Part shown: positions 38,939-52,594 of the stretch, in pieces
How the letters are laid out: each line of letters starts with the position of its first letter
Position numbering within the stretch: position 1 is the first letter of the stretch
NCBI GenBank assembly: GCA_013399115.1
Contig: VXAA01001407.1
Location: forward strand, 613,265 to 677,264
DNA from: Anseranas semipalmata
Taxonomy: Eukaryota; Chordata; Aves; Anseriformes; Anseranatidae
Length of the DNA stretch: 64,000 bases
Direction of reading: 5' to 3'
Notes under the pieces: model-generated
Databases searched by the model: none
Told to the model about the DNA's origin: nothing
What the model saw: only the letters and a program-made list of their open reading frames with translations
Translations under genes and position numbers: made by a program

Positions 38939-41376
38939 TTGATTTCCTTAGCTCTCTTCTCACTGGAGGTTTCAGCCAAATCCAAACGAAGGCAGTAGAA
39001 ATTTTTCCACTGACTACAAAGAGCCTCAGATGTCAGTGGTATAACTTTGCACATTAAGGCACGGTCTCGGAGCACTGGTGTATTAGAACAACTTTCCACA
39101 CCATCACCCCTGCACAAGTCTCTTCATAACACAGTCTTCTTTAGCTGGTGAACTTGGTTGCTGATGATATCCACCAGGAATTTACAAAAGTAAATTAAGC
39201 TGGGCTTGCACATTTAGTTTATGATACTTACTTTAACGTGGAGTTCTCCCCCACAAAAAGTATTCTGAAGAACTAGACCTTAAACCCACAGGATTTTGTA
39301 AAAGAAGAGAAGCTTTAGCATCCTAACACCAGCCCAAAATTGATTAAAAAAAAAAAAACACACCTCCTTTCTGTTTATTTCATGAACCTGTTATTCACGG
39401 TTCATATGAGTCTCTAGAAGGAATTCATATAGAAGCTTCTGCTTCACAGTGAAATATGCTCTGGCTCCTGTCCAGTACAGCATATGCTTCATTTGATATC
39501 TCACTGAATTCAGAAGAACTAGACACCTACTTAAGTTTAAGCACACATACACACAGCTCAGAGAGATGCACTCTCAATTATCAGTACATATAAGACACTA
39601 ATAGGGCTAGAAAGGAACTGCTGCAGACTAACGAAGCAGTCTAAGCCATGGAGTCTGGATTTTTGTGTTACAGAGAACTTTTCATATTAACACTATTACA
39701 GAGCGGCTACGTTCCCCAGATGGATTATTTTCATCCTGTCTAGTATCTTGTGTGCTTTTTATTCAATAACCTTCCTCATTCGCTTTCAAAAAAGCTACTT
39801 CATATCCATTGTGTCCAACATGGAGCAGCTGATAAATCTTCTGTTCGCACCACAGCTAATGCTGAATTTATCAGGGGACCTCTGGAAGAGACTGAAAGCT
39901 CACCTGGATTTTTCCAACTATAAATGGTAGGACAAGAAGAGCTAGCGTGTCCTCTGGCAGACCTTGTTTCTCTTATATCCTTAGACCACCATTGTTACAA
40001 CACTAGCCCTTTCAGAGAGAAAATAAATATTGCACATTATCTCTTACCAGAAAGCAGAGCAACACAGAAGGAAGAATCCGGCCACTATCAGCCCAGCTTA
40101 GCCTGCAATAGCTTCGCTTTGTCTGCTTAAAAGGAGATGTAATGGTAGTTGGCATTTTTAAGACGTAATGGCCGAGCTGTGGTCACCTGCTATACAGAAA
40201 AGTTTGGTAACAGTAACACTCGAAATGCAGCAGTTTCAGGCATACTAAAGCCCAACTTTGTTTGTTTGAGGCTACGCTGATAGCAGCCAGGAAGCAACAG
40301 TATGTTTTAAAACAGCAATTAGAAAGACTGATGAAAAAAGTATTTCTGTTCCGCGGGTTTTGAAAAGTAGAAAATAACTTTTGTAAGCTTTCTGTGAATA
40401 CTCATTTTTCCTCTTTACTCATCTTTATCCATCTCATTAGAAAAGGGCAGAAGAAAAAGGAAAAGGGCTGGCAAGGGTGGGGAATTAGAAACACGCCTCT
40501 AGTTTTCAATTATCTGTTAATCGATCAACATTTGCTCTTGACAAGTGGTGCTTTTCAATAGATTTTTACACAAATCGTGGCCAGGTTGGATTCTATACCC
40601 AAACTTTAATGATTTTTTCATGTATAGATTTTTTTAAACAAAATGTTTGTCTGTAGAATCATCTGTAGTTTTAAAGCATAAAAAGGAATATGCTTTATGA
40701 AGTAGAAAATTTAGGAACTACACTTTTCTCTGTCTAGAAACTTGTGAGACAGGGACTGTAAGAAAATACAGAAAGTACGCACAAAGTACACTGGAGAGGA
40801 ACTCTTTCTGATGAAGTTCTGATTTCTTACCTGTCTTTTGAAGGTAAGGATGGTTCCCTCCCCAGTCCACCCCTACCCTCAAGAAGGGAGCTATAGCATG
40901 GTAGTGTTGTACTCTCTTCCTTCAGGATTTTCAACTCAACCCTTCCATCTCCTTTTCAGGGTTTTAGGGACCTACTCTGAGATGTCATGTGTGTTCTGCA
41001 AGTAAGGCACATCCAGAAAATCAATAGGTCACCGAGAGCAGAACACTGCTGTGATTACTTCTCCCTCCACATACACCCATGATACACTCTTTCTCTGAAA
41101 GCAGCACGTTGTCAAAATTCACCCTCCCAAAGTGAGATTTCCAGTCTGAGCAATGACTGTATTCTTCATTAACTGTTTAACGAGAAGTAAATTTCAAATG
41201 GACTAATGCTGTTTACGACCACCTCCAGATAATGATGGAAAAAAGAAAATCTTCATCTCGTCCTCAACTGGTGGGACAGTGTTGTGCTGTAGAGCCGTCA
41301 AGTTCGGGAACACAACCCTAGGCAATTAGGAGTCCAGCATTCCTTTTACACATCTGGGCAGTCGCTGCTCACTTAC

Positions 41377-41430
41377 CAGTATCACGCTCAGCATCGATGA
41401 GAGCTCCAGCGCCGTGTTGCTGCCTGCCAT
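41377..41430 (-). CDS. Candidate alternative first coding exon of KCNQ1
   Basis: On the minus strand an ATG opens an 18-codon frame MAGSNTALELSSMLSVIL that ends exactly at a strong donor, CTG|GTAAGTGAGC. The end is phase 0, which is the phase at which exon 3 (33276) begins, so splicing would give [16 protein letters not shown] in frame. A TAA stop sits directly before the ATG, so translation could start only here; +4 is G but -3 is T, a middling Kozak context. There are five CpGs within the exon and its immediate flank. The product would lack S1 and the first part of S2. It could equally be chance: there is no transcript evidence, and a nearby acceptor suggests another reading (41377-41520). 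Confidence 0.25.
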
Positions 41431-44400
41431 TTACACAAACACAACCTGCCTTTGCCTCAACATACTTGAGCCCTCTCCCAGGCCTGCTCCAGGGAATACG
41501 CATCATGCTCTTCCCCACAGCTGCAAAAACAGTCGCACACTAAACCTGTAGTCCAGGCACTTAATGCTCCTCACAGGAAAACACATGTGCGAGTTTAAGC
41601 TAATAAAAAACCTCTCAGATGCCATACGGACACAGCCCATTCAGTCAGCATTTTACAGTTGCCTCTAAAATTTGGGAAGGAGGAGAGGAGAGTTATTTGA
41701 CATGCAAAATAAACCTAACCGAAGGCAACAAGTCAGTGCTTGAGCTGAGCGGCAAGCACGTTTCGCATAGCGAAGGCAAGTAGTTTCCTCCTCGTGCCAA
41801 TTTCCTGCGCTCGTTCCAATCAGCGAGCGTAAAACAGTTGTGGCTATCATTCAGCGCATCGGGATTAGGGCATACCAAAATGGGAAGTTAATTTATACCA
41901 ACCAAAGCACATGATTAATTCAGTGCAAACTCTCCCTAGAGCTTTGATAATGTTCCAAACGGACCAAACTAAACTTACATTTGCAAAATGAAGATATAAG
42001 CCAGATCTCTCTGAAGTCGCATACCCCATTAACCAAGCTACCGTTATGTGCAAAGACTTATATTTTTACTCGGATTCATGTTTCAATCAGTTTTGGGTCC
42101 AACATAAATAAATGGTGCAACAGAGGCAGCTCTTTGCAGAAGTCAAGGCTAGGAGAGGAGAACTCCAGCTCTGTGAAACTCCCTTCACTCACTATCACCT
42201 TTCCCCTGCACCCTTTACAAATAAAGGACAAGTGCACTATTCATTGCTGGAAGAAAAAAAAAAATTCTTAAAAAAGCCATGGCCTTCTCAGTGGCAGCTG
42301 GTCTGAGCTTCAAGACATCAAATACCTCAGGAAACTAATAGGCGTTATATGGAATTAATTTTAGAAAAGAACACAAAACTGGTATTTGGCTGAATTCAGT
42401 ACCACTGTACTCCAAAAGGAGAGACCTTACGAAAGCAAGGCCTAGGCCATGGCAAGAAGGACCCAAAGGTTCTGCCACAGGACGTAGGCCAGCAGGCAGC
42501 TGCTGCAGGAAGCAAAAGCCACCGAACCAGCAGAATCCCCCCGTGGAGGGGTACTTGAAAAGGGGAAAGAGCATGCAACCTAAAGGAAGGGGCAAAAGAA
42601 GCATGGTGTAGAGAGAGAGAAACCTTTTCTGTGCTGAAACATTGGGCAACGCAGGAGAGATTTAGTCTACTTCAAAATACGCAACTTATTGGAATAACTG
42701 AAGCATTGCTTATGCATCTTAAATGCACTTATATAACACAACATGCAACTGGTGGCAGCGGAGCAGCACTTCATATTACTGCATTATTAATGTGCTCAGT
42801 TTTCTAAAGTTTGGGGCATCTCTCTTCTTTACGTGAGGTATACTTCCAGGTGACTCGTGGAATGATTTATTTTGGCGATAGCTGGATGCTCTAGGGACTT
42901 CTATTTGATCTTAGATTTACTGTTGTTTAAATTAGGAATTAGACTAAACACGAGGCGCATCTTTGGAAACGCCCAATGTCCAAACGTTTTTCCCTGTTAC
43001 ATTACGTGATGAAGTGAATGCCAGTCTTACTCCACAGCTAGATGAATTCTGACTGTACTTATTGCCAAAAGATTAGCCAATTTTTTAGCCTTCTTCCCTC
43101 TACACCTTCCCCACAGTTCTCAACACCATTTCAAAAAGCTGATTTTAGTACATCTGCCCTGCTTAGTCCTCTCGGGATCCCGTTGTGTTAGATGGGACAG
43201 AAGCAAAAAACCCTTCAGCCTGGACACCAAAGGTCTTACAGCAAAATCACAGAACTAAGATTGCCTACTAGAACCAAAGATGCTCACGCCACCCAAGGAG
43301 ATAATTATTCAGCAACTGAGGAACTAGTAAGAACAGACACTTGTACCCATTGCCTTAACAGAAACCAAGCCAGAGGCTGCATTCGAGAACGGTGATTGCC
43401 ATTGCTTTGAAGCCTGCAAACAGGTTGCTCAACCTTGGTAGCTGCTAACCCAAGATCAAAGCCACCACTCTATGTGACAAACTGAAATACGTGACATTAT
43501 CACCTCTCAGCAACAACACAATGCGAAAAATGTTCTTTCCACTGTAAAATGTTCTTTTAAAACAGTGTTTTATCAGTACACAAAATAAATAATTACCAGG
43601 CTAACTTCTTTTCTAAGGCTAAGACGACAAAAAAAAAGAGTCCTGATGCACAACAACCAAATGCTGACCCACGAACAGAGCACAAAGAGTTTGTTACACC
43701 TTTTTCTGAATGGGTTTACACAAGGAGCAATAGCTCGAGTGGCCAAGGCTTCCAGAAATTATTGAATGTCAAAGGTTTTAGCCCAACTTCCAGATCTTAA
43801 ATGAGGGAGAGGCTACTCGAACTGCAATTCAAACAGTTTTCCAGTTTTCTTTACGCATCAGTAAAGGTGGCTAAAATACAGAAAACAGTCCGAGGCCTGC
43901 AATCCTCTGCTGAAGGGAGGTTTTGCACGGCAGCAGAACCAAACATACCCATCCGGGGCGTTCTTCATGGAGAAAGCAAGTGGGTCTGCCATGCTCAGAG
44001 CTGGGTTCTATTTCCAGCTCTGCTAAAAATGGTTTTAATTACAACCTCATGTTTCCCCCTTCCAGAACACATAACACATTGCACATTTAACTTTGTACAG
44101 AAGTGTCAATTGCTAGTACTGTTTAGGGTGTAATTAAAAACAATTACATTATACTAGAAAAGCACATACGGGACTGTTTTGTGTACAATGTGAATTTCCT
44201 CATCAGCTGGATGGCCAAAGGAAACCCACTAGACATGAAAGTATGGTACAGCTGTGTCCCGTAACTGGCTATTTGCCAGTTTATATGCTATTGCACTTGG
44301 GAGACCATAGCTGATGACATGAATGCATGTATTAATAAGTCCATCAATTGAGCTTTCCTTACAAGAAATCTGCCCCTATGATGTTACATCAGAGAATTCC

Positions 44401-45477
44401 ATTATCCTGAACCTTACTACTCGTCCCAAATGGCATACTTTAAAGCCAGAAACATTGCACATATTTAAATAGCATGCTTTACAGTGCTCAAGAAGCGGTA
44501 TAAACTCTCTAGTAACGCTGTCTGTGGTTTCACACCTTTTGAGTAACAGCAATGAATATTTCATGCTATGAAGACATGAAATGTGTTCATCTCAGGTGCT
44601 AAATCACCCTGAAAAAAGCTATGAAAACCCTCTTTTAAACACTTTGGAAATGACTTGCAGGCTGTGGGAATTATATTTTCAATTAATTTGATTTCTTTTT
44701 TATGTTTAGAAAGATAGCAAACCGACGGCTGTACAATAAGCAGCCCGTTCTCAGCGCAATACAGAGTAGTTAATACCACGCGGCTCCTGTTATGGCTATA
44801 AGAAGTTATGGTTTACTATTTAGATCTTAAGCATAGTATTAAACATGGATACACTTTTTTTTATTTTTTTTTAAACATGAAGAACAGGGTGGACAAGCTT
44901 TGAAGGGAAAAAAAAGTCTATTGCAAGTTAGTGTACAAATACCTCCAAGTTTTGCTAACTGGCTACTGCACTGATGTTTTCCGTGGAAATTCCAGCCACA
45001 TTAGTTCTGGCAGCAATTAAAGACTACTTTTGGAATCCTTAACAACATCCAAGGGGTCCCTTTCAACTTTACTTCTTGTTCTGTAGTTCTTTCTACTCTT
45101 TAAAGCAGGGAAAGCAGCTTTCTTTTTTTTTTTTCCCCAACCTTCAACTTGTTTTACTGTTAAAATAAATACAAAGATGAGTCAGAATTCAGGCTCAAAG
45201 GAACACCACTGAAGTATTTACTCCTCTTTGAGCTCTTTTGCTCAGGTTGTACCTCTTACCGCTGCTCAGTACATTGTGCAACTCTGATTGTGAGCCAACA
45301 CGATCACAGGACTCAATGATAAAAGAAGCTATTCAGAGTTTTGGCAGGAGGAATACTTTTGACATTTTGTTTCATCTAGATCACAGGATTAGACTTCGGC
45401 TTGGCGCTTTAACACTAAACTGCCCATGCTCCATCATACGGAGCTGATTTCCGACACCTCTTCTAACCGCGTATCGT

Positions 45478-45530
45478 GTTATTCTTGAACGCTCCCATCC
45501 AAGTCAACGGGACGGCCCTTGAAGCAAGCT
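45478..45530. repeat. Possible fragment of an ancient palindromic element
   Basis: CGCTCCCATCCAAGTCAACG followed by GGACGGCCC resembles the centre of an amniote palindromic element (ctcccattgaagtcaatggga). It is too short and diverged to place firmly. Confidence 0.2.
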
Positions 45531-46149
45531 GCAATCCGTAACAAACGCAGACAGCTGAACCTGTCTGTTGAAAAGGGGAGATCACAGCCTTCCACTCCTT
45601 AGAACGGACAGAAGACGCGTGTAAGTACCGAGCCACGAAACCAAGAATTCATTCTTCTTGAAAGCAAAACACAAATAAAAGCCAGCATGTATCCAGGCAT
45701 CAGAAATATAACTCTACCATATTCTGAATACCAGCTGAACTGTTAAAAAACCTCTGTGACCATATGCAATGCACAGAGGATATTTAAACTTCCTGAAAAC
45801 ATTGTGAGAATAAGGAGCCAGGCAGAACAGAAATACCCTCTGTGTGGCCTGAGAGAAAAGATTTCATCTTATTCATGACACTCTCTCATGAGGGTTCTCT
45901 AGTCTTTACCAACATCCAGCCTCAGGAAAACTTATTGCAAGTTTTAATTGAAACTTCAGTTGAAGCCATTAGGCTTCACAAAGAACAAAACAGACAAAAA
46001 AACCCACAACCACCCACCCCAAGACCCCGAAGCCCTACAGCATCATTGATCCCAGTGCTTGTATAATCAGTGGTGTCCCCAGAACCGAAGAGTGTTTGAA
46101 CTGCAGAAAACACTGGAGTAGAAGAGTCTCAAATAGCCTGCACATCCAC

Positions 46150-46270
46150 TGGATAAGGACCTGAGCTACTCGACTGCATCTGAAAGATGCTCCTATTCCA
46201 AGCAGGAATTTGGACTGGATCATCTCCAGAAGTCTCTTCGAACCTAAGTTCTCCTACTATGGTATCATTT
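46150..46270 (+). repeat. CR1 LINE 3' end, diverged
   Basis: AGGAATTTGGACTGGATCAT, then CTCCAGAAGTCTCTTCGAAC and CTAAGTTCTCCTACTATGG match the CR1 tail (ggttggactagatgatctccagaggtcccttccaacct...ctatg). The upstream limit is uncertain; GACCTGAGCTACTCGACTGC may belong to the same copy. Confidence 0.65.
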
Positions 46271-48180
46271 CCCTAGGATTAAGTAGAATTTTTCCTATTG
46301 ATTCCTGGAATCTATGTTTAAAAAAAAAAAGAGACTAAATGCAAATCACTTTCAGAGAAAAATTTTTGAAAACTGTGAAACCAAGAGGTTACTTTTTCAC
46401 TTCCAAGGAAAGTTCACTTGCCAAGAAACTCAAGACGAAGTTAAGGGGAGAACAAGAAAGGCTTCCTCCATGTCCCCCCTACCACCAGCACCCACCCACC
46501 GACACAGACTTCTTAGCATTGTTATGTGGCCACCTCCTGATTGGGACCGAGTGGGTAGGAAAGAGAAACATTTTGGGGGAAAAAATCCGACACCTAGTTT
46601 CAGCAGTGTAACTCCACACAGAGATGTAAGTCGCGATTCATCAGAGCGTGAGCTTAGCAGAGAAAGCAAACCAATGACTCTTCATTCAATTAAGAATAAA
46701 TTGCTGTATTCCCACTGTGCATTCATCATGCAGTCACTTCTTCAATCAACTCTGATTGATTAAACTTCTTTCATTAACTGATTTCAGCTTGTCTGGTTTA
46801 TTAGCATCTGTATTATCCACCTGGGGCCCTGGAACATCTGCTGTGTTTGCCTGCCTTGTTTTAGGAAGCTCAGCCCCCTGTTTATTACAAGCATTTCTCA
46901 GATTTCTGATAAAAAAACCTTTAGATTCTCCCAACCTTCTCCTAAGAACTATGGCAGCTACAAGCTCTTATTCTCCACATAATCATTTATTGCAGTTGTC
47001 CAGCATGGCTGATTACACCTCTCTCATTCAGCTAAGCGTGCTCAAACAGAAATCCCAGGTAGGGCTTCTCAAAGATTGACAGCTCTGCTCATCTTCCACA
47101 AGGGGTTCACGCTTATGCCTGGCCAGGCATTTTCATTTTCTGGTTCCTGACAGTCACAACAACACACTGAGTGCAAATATTTACAACCAGGAGTAGGCGT
47201 TAGTAGCAGACGGAGGGTGGAAGATCAAGCATTTATCTGTGCCCCACATATTTAGGATGCTGCTCTAGGGCTCCTTACAAGACACTTGCCTGCTCGCATT
47301 ATGCTTACAGAAAAGCTCTTGTCCACTACATTCATCCACTGGCATATGAAGAATACATAACGATGTCCTCATGTGCAAATGGAAAAAAATTTCCATTCTT
47401 CAGTTTCCTCCAAAGTTCTGAATGTTATGTAGTCACATAGGATAGTGTGAGCTCATAAATTTTACCCAAGCACCATATCCTCAGCACACTCTACATACCG
47501 GATTTGGAATTTGTTCTGCAAAAATCAGTTGGGAGTTTTCCTGCATTGTACACAAAAATGTGATCTTTAATTGATTTCAAGTGATGTTAAATAGCTCAAG
47601 ATTTTTACACATTTAAACCAGTTATTTTGAAGGTTTATTTGTAGCCATACGAACTGTTCAGAATGTTTCTTGAAAAGAATTATGAGTTAATTGACTCAAG
47701 ATTTTGGGGAGGGGTTGAACTTTCTAGAGTACAAGTCATAGAATGTTAACAGACAGTATCTCACACCACCTTGAGCTCCACTAAGATAAAAGGCTTAGAG
47801 ATTTCACTGTATAATAAAAAGACCTCATGTAAGCGAAAGAAATAAATATTTACAAAGAGAAAACTGCCTTTAAATTCCCCAAACGCATCCCACGCAGAAG
47901 AATCACCATCATATTGGACAAACATCACCACGGGGAAGAGTGGGGGCTGGGGGAAGGAACATGAGCAACGACCCTCCTTTAAAAAAATATTTATCTTAAA
48001 GTAATTAGATAATCTTCGACTTTCAAAACTGCTGAACCAGTCAGTTCTATCTCACGTTCAGCACCACGCTATTAAACCGAGTCAAAAGTTTCTGTGGTTA
48101 CTGGGGGCTGAAACGAGCTGATTTCCCCGGAGGGCTGGCTCCACTGACCAGATGTCCTGGGCCAGCTCCCCAGAAGGAGC

Positions 48181-48500
48181 AGGAGCAGCACGGGCGATGC
48201 CTTCTCTGTTTCTATGGAGCTGGGTTTTCCCAGCCCCTGCGCAGCCGGGCGCGGAGCAGCTACCAGCTGTTGTCTGGGCTCGTGCTCCATCGGGACAGGC
48301 CGAGACGTAGCACCGAGCTCCTCCCAGCCCCAGGCCTCAGCATCCCACCCTCGGCCGTTGCAGCCGCCGCTGGGGCTCGGTGCTGTGGTCAGAGCTGCCC
48401 ACGGCGCTTCCTCTGCTGTTTTTACAGGCTGTGGCAGCACACCACCATTTGGTTTAACACGTTCAGTCGCTGGGCTGGCAACTGAGGTTTCCCCAGCGCG
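48181..48500. promoter_or_regulatory. Small CpG island in the large 5' intron
   Basis: The first 240 bp (48181-48420) contain about 18 CpGs at roughly two-thirds G+C, which I estimate by hand as an observed/expected ratio near 0.7. The flanks are AT-rich. Long stop-free frames exist on both strands (148 codons plus, 48214-48660; 122 codons minus, 48072-48440), as expected of any GC-rich stretch, and neither resembles a known protein. It could be an intronic promoter, an enhancer or a GC-rich repeat. Confidence 0.35.
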
Positions 48501-51129
48501 TGCTCCTAGCCCAACTTTCCCATCTCAATGGTTTTATGAGCTTAAACCTAAATCTCCAGTAGTAACCCACTTCAGGTTCCCCACATTATTCTCACTCCAT
48601 ACTTTCAAAGAAAAACTTTGCGGATTAATGACTCCCCATCCTTCCCGCAAGGCTGGTTAATGCCTCAAATTCCTGTTGCTTTTTAACTCCTGAGGAACTT
48701 TAATCCGTCTCTGACCACGCTGATGAGCCGCAGAGAAACAACGCCGGTTAGGATTTTCATTCTTGCGCTTTCTTTTTGAATGCGGCCAAGTTCAAATGTC
48801 TAATTATAACTTTGCAGAGTTAATGATCAATTTAACGAAGGCTTTAGAGTATCTTTGAAGTCGTAACAACAAGCCAAAGGGGGGTTAAAACGTTAACTGC
48901 ATGGGGAGCCTACGTAGAGAGCTTTCTTAGGATTATCTCTCTCGCTTAACAACAAAGTTGAGTCATTTCAGAATACTTCCAGCAACCCCACGGCTCGGTC
49001 CAGTTGCCACATAGCGCTGAGCTCTGCCTAGTGTTTATTTTATAGCTCTGAGCAGCACCAATCATTACCCTATTAATTCAAGCATGTTTAATTCAATGTC
49101 TTTCAACTACTCAGCCATGCCTATTCGTAACGTTTAAGCAACGACACAAAGGTACAACTTGTCACCACATTTATACCCAACAGGCGCTAATCACTCAGGT
49201 TAGATATACAACATAAGTAGGGTATATATTGAGACAGCCACAAGTGATATTCACTTAAATGGACGATATGCAGCTTCTGCTCCTTTTGCTTAAGGCACGC
49301 ATTTTTTCCACTTATCACACGGGCTGAATTTGCCCTCAGATGGATGTAGCTCCTGCTGATGTCAGTGAGCTATAAATACACATCACAGGACACACTGACC
49401 TGTTTACTTTTGAATCTGACACATGTAGCCACTCATATTTTGTGTATATTACGGTCCGTTGTAATGCTGAATCAGCACACCCAGAAATAACAATAAGGTC
49501 GTGCTCAGCCCGAGCAGCGCACGGAGAAAGCGGTTGGGCTCCTCCCTGCTTGCCTTTTTCAGGAATCCTGCCAGTCGGCATCGCCAGACACATTTTGCAG
49601 GGGTTTCTCTTCCCCGCCCCAGGTATCAAACAGAGGTGAAGGGGAAAGGCATCAACCTGCTGGTAAAAGATTAGGCAAGGAGTCATAGGACGGCAGAGGA
49701 GTTATAGATGAGCAGGCAGCCATCACCGGTCCCCAAAGCAAGCTGACTGGAAGCTGAAGGGAGGAAAAAAATTAAAAAAAAAAAACAAAAACCACCATAG
49801 ACTGCCTGCATGACGTCCACCGACACTCTCTTTTGCACCAAAGCACACAACTGAACATTTTTCCCCTTTAAACTTACAATTGGGGAAAATTTCCATAGCA
49901 AGAACCAGAGACAGTCTCTAGAACTGGACACGGCAAGAGGAACATTTTATGGGTTTGACCAGTTAATTTAACAGCCACCCTGCGGCTTGCACAAAGTGGC
50001 AGGACCGCAATGAAGAATTTCTAGGTACGTAGGGGCTTTTACATGGGGCATTATAAACAAAGAAAACTTGCATACCTTTTTTCCCCAGTGCTGCAGTTCC
50101 AGACCACAATAACTGCATGGTGAAATCTAGGATAAGTAAAAGTTGGATAAACTACTTCAGCAAAAATTAATGTTTTCTCCCTAAATCAGCCAGTGTAATC
50201 AGATTTCCTTTCAGAGCTCCTGAAAGATTGAGCTCCTGAAAGAGAACGATTACATCTCACTGCTTTCTTCATTTAAACCCAACTTCCTTAGACCTTATCT
50301 ATGTGACAACTTCCAGCTCACACTCAGTTTGTGCATTACATCCAGGTACCTACTATTACAGCCTTGCCACAAAGGCTTACAGATGCTCGAGTCTAAAGAC
50401 CACTTAAGCGCTGATAAAATACAAAGCAATACAGAAGTGAGAGCAGTTTGCATCATGCTAAAAAAGGCTTTCAGTAAATACCTGGGTACAACGCTGCAGC
50501 AACAAGAGCATGGAGTGAGCTTCCCATGTTTGGGGGAGTTCACAAACTTGGGGGAGCAATTTTGCAAGAAAAGTCCCATGATGAAATGGTATTTCAACTT
50601 TAGATCACAACATCCCTATCATTCACTGCAACTGCCTTGCATCGAGCCACACGTGCTACAGCCCAACATCTTTGTCTGGAAAAAGCACGCTTAACAGGAA
50701 CGTACGCAGTTTAACTGGAGACACAGAGCAGGGTGACAGACAGGAACGGAAAGAAGCAGACAGGCTCAGTCACAATACTCTGCAAGACAGAACTAGCGTG
50801 GCGTAACACAGCATCTTATAGCTCCTTCTTGCCGTTCCATAGGGTGAAGCTCATTTTGAGCACCTGAAAAACTCAGGGAGAGAGATTCTTGATTTTTAGG
50901 CATTATGTTTTGTGGTGCAATGTATATTCCAAAAGCTGTTACTGTTAGTCTGTAGCATTTTGTGCCAATCTCCCAAGTGATTGGTATCTAGCAAACCATC
51001 GCTTTAAACTTGTGGCGTAAGAAAGCTGCTTTACATGTTTGTATGATGGCAAAGGCCTCTCCCTGTTTGAAATCTGCAGTTACGTCTTCCTCTGTCAAAA
51101 CGAGACGCTGTTCTAAATCGTAATCAGTC

Positions 51130-51320
51130 TACAGGTGGAAAAGCAGCGGTAGGCACCGTGTCAGCGCCTCACACATACAAGGCGAGGACAACCCACGGTG
51201 CGAGGCTCTGAGCTGCGCACACGGGTTAACCAGGCTGCGATGCGCGGCTGCTCGAGACAGAACAAACACCGCCCAAAGCGGAAAGGTTCAATGTCCCGGC
51301 TAGGTTCAACGTACCTAGAG
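51130..51320. promoter_or_regulatory. CpG-dense segment in the large 5' intron
   Basis: About 16 CpGs occur in 190 bp, including GCGCGG and repeated GCG and ACG steps, with little TpG excess. The neighbouring intron has few CpGs. No core promoter motif or reading frame of note was found, so the call is based on composition alone. Confidence 0.3.
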
Positions 51321-52548
51321 AGGTTAGACAACAGCGTGGCTTCTCTCAAGTCTGCTCCCTAAATTGACGGCTTGATTATGTAACTAAATGATGTATTTAT
51401 TGCAAAACATGTGTTTTTACATGCGCTTACTAGAAGGCATGCACATTGCACTGCTTTAATCCTTGATTAATCCTACCAATTCCTAAAACACAGATATGTA
51501 CCTTATAAAATCCACCTGTTTTGATTCATCAAATGCCATGCACTACAGCAAGCTAGAAATAAATCGTGCTATTTAAAATGTTCCATAACAGTACATTTGT
51601 CAACGATACTCGATCAAAGCATTTGCTTTGACTGTGCCCTATTTGTTTAACTACTACTGCTGCTGCTTATTTTAGTCTATACTGAAGAGTTCTGAAGATC
51701 ACAACCTGGGCAGATGCCAGAAGAATGTAGCTTTTAAACATAACCTTATATTCAAAGAGTGAAATCAAGCTCTAACAACATAAGTAAGCAAAATTCCAGC
51801 ATGTACGCAGTTTCTTCCTACGAGTTTTTTCGTTTTTGAAAGATTCAGTGGATAAAACAGGATTTAAGTAGTTTTCCTTATAAATATTTCAGAATACAGT
51901 ACAGAAATTCATGCATGGCTGTTGCTATTGCAAAAGCTACTTGAACACATTTAACAGTTTTACTTTATTAATTTGATAGCCAGAAAATTAAGCATTTCAC
52001 ATCAGAGTAGACTTCACTGACTTCTGTGTGGCTGTATTTTCCTGAGGTCAAGTCTTTTGGGAGATGTTTTTAAATCTGGTGCGTTTATCTGTTTACCACA
52101 TTCTTACGCTTCTTTGTTTTCTGACTTTATTGCATTACCAATAATTAATTGTAATCATTTTCCATTTGATAATGGTCATTGATTTTGACACACTGCTTAG
52201 AATAACATCGTGTTACACTTAAGGGTCTCAATCGTTCTCAAGTGTTCTTTCTAAGCTATGAGGTACACTAGCACAGAAGACTGCAGAGTAAGAATGACGT
52301 GATTTAACAAAGCAGTTTCATGGAAAGACTGTTCTGTGCTCATGTACTTAAATTGAAGGACAAAGATTAACATTAACTGCAAATCCCCAGGTAACAGGAA
52401 AAATCTTTTACACATTTATTGACTAGAAAGATGTTGATGCATTTCTTTACTTTGAATCATCAGTCCTGCTGCTGTGAACCAAACAGTAGTGATACATCTC
52501 AGAAGCCCAAAACTTCACAGAAGGACACAATTTGATTTCAAGTGCACC

Positions 52549-52594
<46 letters not shown>

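Noticed and set aside
46314..46763. 149-codon plus frame
   Set aside because: Lysine-rich start from an A run, no recognisable domain, and overlapping frames on both strands. Treated as intron.
48072..48660. 148-codon plus and 122-codon minus frames in the CpG island
   Set aside because: GC-rich sequence has few stop codons. Neither translation resembles a known protein, and the two frames overlap.
50214..50243. 16-bp-period repeat of GAGCTCCTGAAAGA
   Set aside because: A real short duplication, but trivial and with no associated feature.
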